Source of the DNA: Amycolatopsis alba DSM 44262 | Lineage (GTDB): Bacteria > Actinomycetota > Actinomycetes > Mycobacteriales > Pseudonocardiaceae | DNA: 64,000 nucleotides | Reading direction: 5' to 3' | Assembly (NCBI RefSeq): GCF_000384215.1 | Contig: NZ_KB913032.1 | Coordinates: 1,017,021-1,081,020, forward strand | Shown: positions 62,558 through 64,000 of the stretch, one piece after another | Numbering within the stretch: the first letter of the stretch is position 1 | Layout of the letters: each line of letters opens with the position of its first letter | Translations under genes and position numbers: made by a program | Notes under the pieces: generated by a model | The model's input: the letters and a program-made list of their open reading frames with translations, nothing else | Database searches by the model: none | What the model was told of the DNA's origin: nothing

Positions 62558-62634
62558 TGGTGCCCCCGGTGAGATTCGAACTCACACTGGACGGGTTTTG
62601 AATCCGTTGCCTCTGCCAGTTGGGCTACGGGGGC
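62558..62634 (-). tRNA. tRNA with CAA anticodon (Leu-type decoding, short variable loop), CCA encoded
   Basis: Minus strand. Acceptor GCCCCCG/CGGGGGC; D-arm with a 3-bp stem and the TGGCAGA loop common in Leu tRNAs; anticodon loop TTCAAAA giving CAA (reads UUG); 5-nt variable loop; T-arm GTGAG-TTCGAAT-CTCAC; discriminator A followed by encoded CCA. Body length 74 nt before CCA. The 31-39 pair is A-C. A Leu tRNA should have a long variable arm, which is absent. Confidence 0.85.
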
Positions 62635-62807
62635 GGTGCCGGGTGAACTTTACGGGATCGCGGGAGCGCGCCTTCCGCCGGGCCCGTGAGTGTGACGACC
62701 GTCTGACGTGGTGAACGCCATCTAGCCGACTGGATCGTTCCCGGTAGGCTTCAGGTTCGCGGACAGCCCGCGAGTCGAACTGCCCGACGACCTTCAGGAG
62801 GACCCCG

Positions 62808-63419
62808 GTGACCGAGCAGGCTGCCGAGGCCAACGGTGCCGTCGCCGCACCCCAGCGGCGGGTGCTCGTGGCCGAAGATGAGGCCCTCATCCGTCTGGAC
62901 CTCGTCGAGATGCTCCGCGAAGAGGGCTACGAGGTTGTCGGTGAGGCCGGGGATGGCGAGCAGGCCATCAACCTTGCCACCGAATTGAAGCCCGACCTGG
63001 TGATTCTCGACGTCAAGATGCCCAAGCTCGACGGGATCGAGGCTGCTTCCAAGATCACCGGTGACCGGATCGCGCCGGTCGTCATCTTGACCGCGTTCAG
63101 CCAGCGTGACCTCGTCGAGCGGGCCAGGGACGCGGGCACGATGGCGTACCTGGTCAAGCCGTTCGCGAAACGCGACCTGGTGCCCGCCATCGAGCTGGCC
63201 GTGAGCCGGTTCGCCGAGCTCCAGGCCCTCGAGTCCGAGGTCGCGGGCCTCACGGACCGGCTCGAGACGCGCAAGGTCATCGACCGCGCCAAGGGTCTGC
63301 TGATGAGCCGTCAGGGACTCACCGAGCCGGACGCTTTCCGCTGGATACAGCGCACCGCGATGGACCGCCGGACCACGATGAAGGCCGTGGCGGAGGCCGT
63401 CGTCGAGAGCATCGGCTGA
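62808..63419 (+). CDS. pdtaR: ANTAR-domain response regulator PdtaR
   Basis: 203 residues from GTG 62808 with AGGAGG upstream. Receiver domain RRVLVAEDEALIRLDLVEML, phospho-Asp in DLVILDVKMPKLDG, Thr/Lys switch residues (VVILTAFS, YLVKPFAKRDL). The C-terminal ANTAR domain reads VIDRAKGLLMSRQGLTEPDAFRWIQRTAMDRRTTMKAVAEAVV. In mycobacteria PdtaR is phosphorylated by PdtaS and binds RNA to antiterminate. Very conserved; the separate tRNA-recombinase debris lies upstream. Confidence 0.95.
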   Translation: MTEQAAEANGAVAAPQRRVLVAEDEALIRLDLVEMLREEGYEVVGEAGDGEQAINLATELKPDLVILDVKMPKLDGIEAASKITGDRIAPVVILTAFSQRDLVERARDAGTMAYLVKPFAKRDLVPAIELAVSRFAELQALESEVAGLTDRLETRKVIDRAKGLLMSRQGLTEPDAFRWIQRTAMDRRTTMKAVAEAVVESIG

Positions 63420-63432
63420 CGAAAAGTCCGGA

Positions 63433-63462
63433 AAGGCCACCTCCGTCGCCGGAGGTGGCCTT
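63433..63462. terminator. Rho-independent terminator with T-tract
   Basis: 13-bp stem AAGGCCACCTCCG / complement with loop TCGC, followed on the plus strand by TCCTTTTT. Serves pdtaR and possibly the convergent phosphatase gene. Confidence 0.92.
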
Positions 63463-63468
63463 CCTTTT

Positions 63469-64000
63469 TCACAGGCCGCTTGCTGCCCGCATCACCCAGT
63501 AGACGTCGGTGTTCTCGACCGTTCCGCCCAACCGTGCGGAGCCGGGGCCTTCGGCGGTGACCGGGGTGTCGGCGCCGGTGTGGTCGTGGGTCGTCCAGTC
63601 CACAGTGAACTGGAGTTTCGAACCCGGTACATCGAACGGACCGTCCTGGTCAGGGTCGGTGTCGTCGGCGTCGTAGTTCTCGATGCTCAGTCCGCCGGTC
63701 TCGTGGTCGCCGCCGATGATCACCAGCGTGTCGGGGTGCGCGCGGACGAAGCGCAGGACCTCGGCGATCGTAGCGTCGAGCGCTCGGCCGGCGTCGATCA
63801 CGCCGTGCGCGTTGTTCTCGTGCGACATCCCGTCGGTCCCCTCTTCCTCCAGAAAGAGGAAGAATCCGCGCGGGTTCTTCGACAGCGTGTCCAGTGCCTT
63901 GCGCGCCATTTGCAGGAGCGGCACCCGCGGCGCGTACTTCCCGACGCCGTCGGGGCCGTAATCGACCATGTCCTCGTTCGCGAACAGGCCGAGGATCCGG
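63469..64000 (-). CDS. Alkaline phosphatase (PhoA-type), C-terminal part; gene runs off the window
   Basis: The frame continues to the last base (RILGLFANEDMVDYGPDG...), so the start is outside. Metal-binding motifs of the alkaline phosphatase family: GFFLFLEEEGTDGMSHENNAHG, TLVIIGGDHETGGL and the late VDWTTHDHTGADTPVTAEGPGS with the conserved His. Normally secreted; hydrolyses phosphate monoesters. Confidence 0.93.
   Translation of the reverse strand, partial: RILGLFANEDMVDYGPDGVGKYAPRVPLLQMARKALDTLSKNPRGFFLFLEEEGTDGMSHENNAHGVIDAGRALDATIAEVLRFVRAHPDTLVIIGGDHETGGLSIENYDADDTDPDQDGPFDVPGSKLQFTVDWTTHDHTGADTPVTAEGPGSARLGGTVENTDVYWVMRAASGL

Noticed and set aside
1..64000. CRISPR arrays, rRNA genes and complete insertion sequences
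   Set aside because: No regularly spaced short repeats, no rRNA-like sequence and no transposase frame were found on either strand.

Overview
This is a high-GC actinobacterial chromosome segment, most likely from Amycolatopsis or a close pseudonocardial relative. The evidence is the linked XRE/DUF5753, DUF397 and DUF574-methyltransferase genes, several GAF-ANTAR regulators, a RheA/HSP18 pair, PdtaR, many GTG starts, and hairpin terminators that mostly lack U-tracts. The genus is inferred; nothing in the window proves it.

Layout. 1-6.5 kb: a truncated NYN/LOTUS protein, an unrecognised 807-aa helical-repeat protein with a membrane segment, and a cyclase-homology/NB-ARC/TPR signalling protein. 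6.6-10.1 kb: methyltransferase, XRE regulator, DUF397 partner and a small membrane protein, with long gene-poor gaps. 11-19.3 kb: a polymorphic-toxin locus. A 2052-aa secreted RHS/PA14 protein ends in a 126-aa very basic C-terminal domain and is coupled stop-on-start to a HEAT-repeat protein (candidate immunity); a second small gene and a SUKH protein lie next to it. 19.6-21.3 kb: a polytopic membrane protein.

21.7-61.7 kb: a stress and partner-switching region. A 1367-aa hybrid kinase/RsbU-type phosphatase/RsbW-type ATPase is coupled to a STAS protein. Around it are SRPBCC proteins, GAF-ANTAR sensors, RheA-Hsp20, glutamate-cysteine ligase-like proteins, a diiron redox enzyme, CDGSH protein, VOC, HAD, haloacetate-dehalogenase-like hydrolase, formaldehyde-dehydrogenase-like enzyme, flavodoxin-like protein, hemerythrin, PhoU-like protein, FUSC transporter and large catalase. 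About twenty of these start points carry a GNNT-N14-16-GGGTA(T/C/G/A) motif, the SigB-type stress promoter of Streptomyces, so the region looks like a clustered general-stress regulon. Several starts lie 8-9 nt from the -10 box, implying leaderless mRNA. No sigma-factor gene is in the window.

The same region shows recombination and decay. A 44-nt imperfect direct repeat brackets a 4.2-kb block between the diiron enzyme and CDGSH genes. Two SRPBCC cassettes are duplicated together with promoter and 3' sequence, including a covarying stem. Remnants include CD-NTase-like, Rieske oxidoreductase, ATP-grasp, GAF-ANTAR and VOC genes.

61.7-64 kb: a decayed serine-recombinase C-terminus abuts a tRNA with a CAA anticodon but a short variable loop, followed by the conserved ANTAR response regulator PdtaR and the 3' part of an alkaline phosphatase gene that runs off the window.
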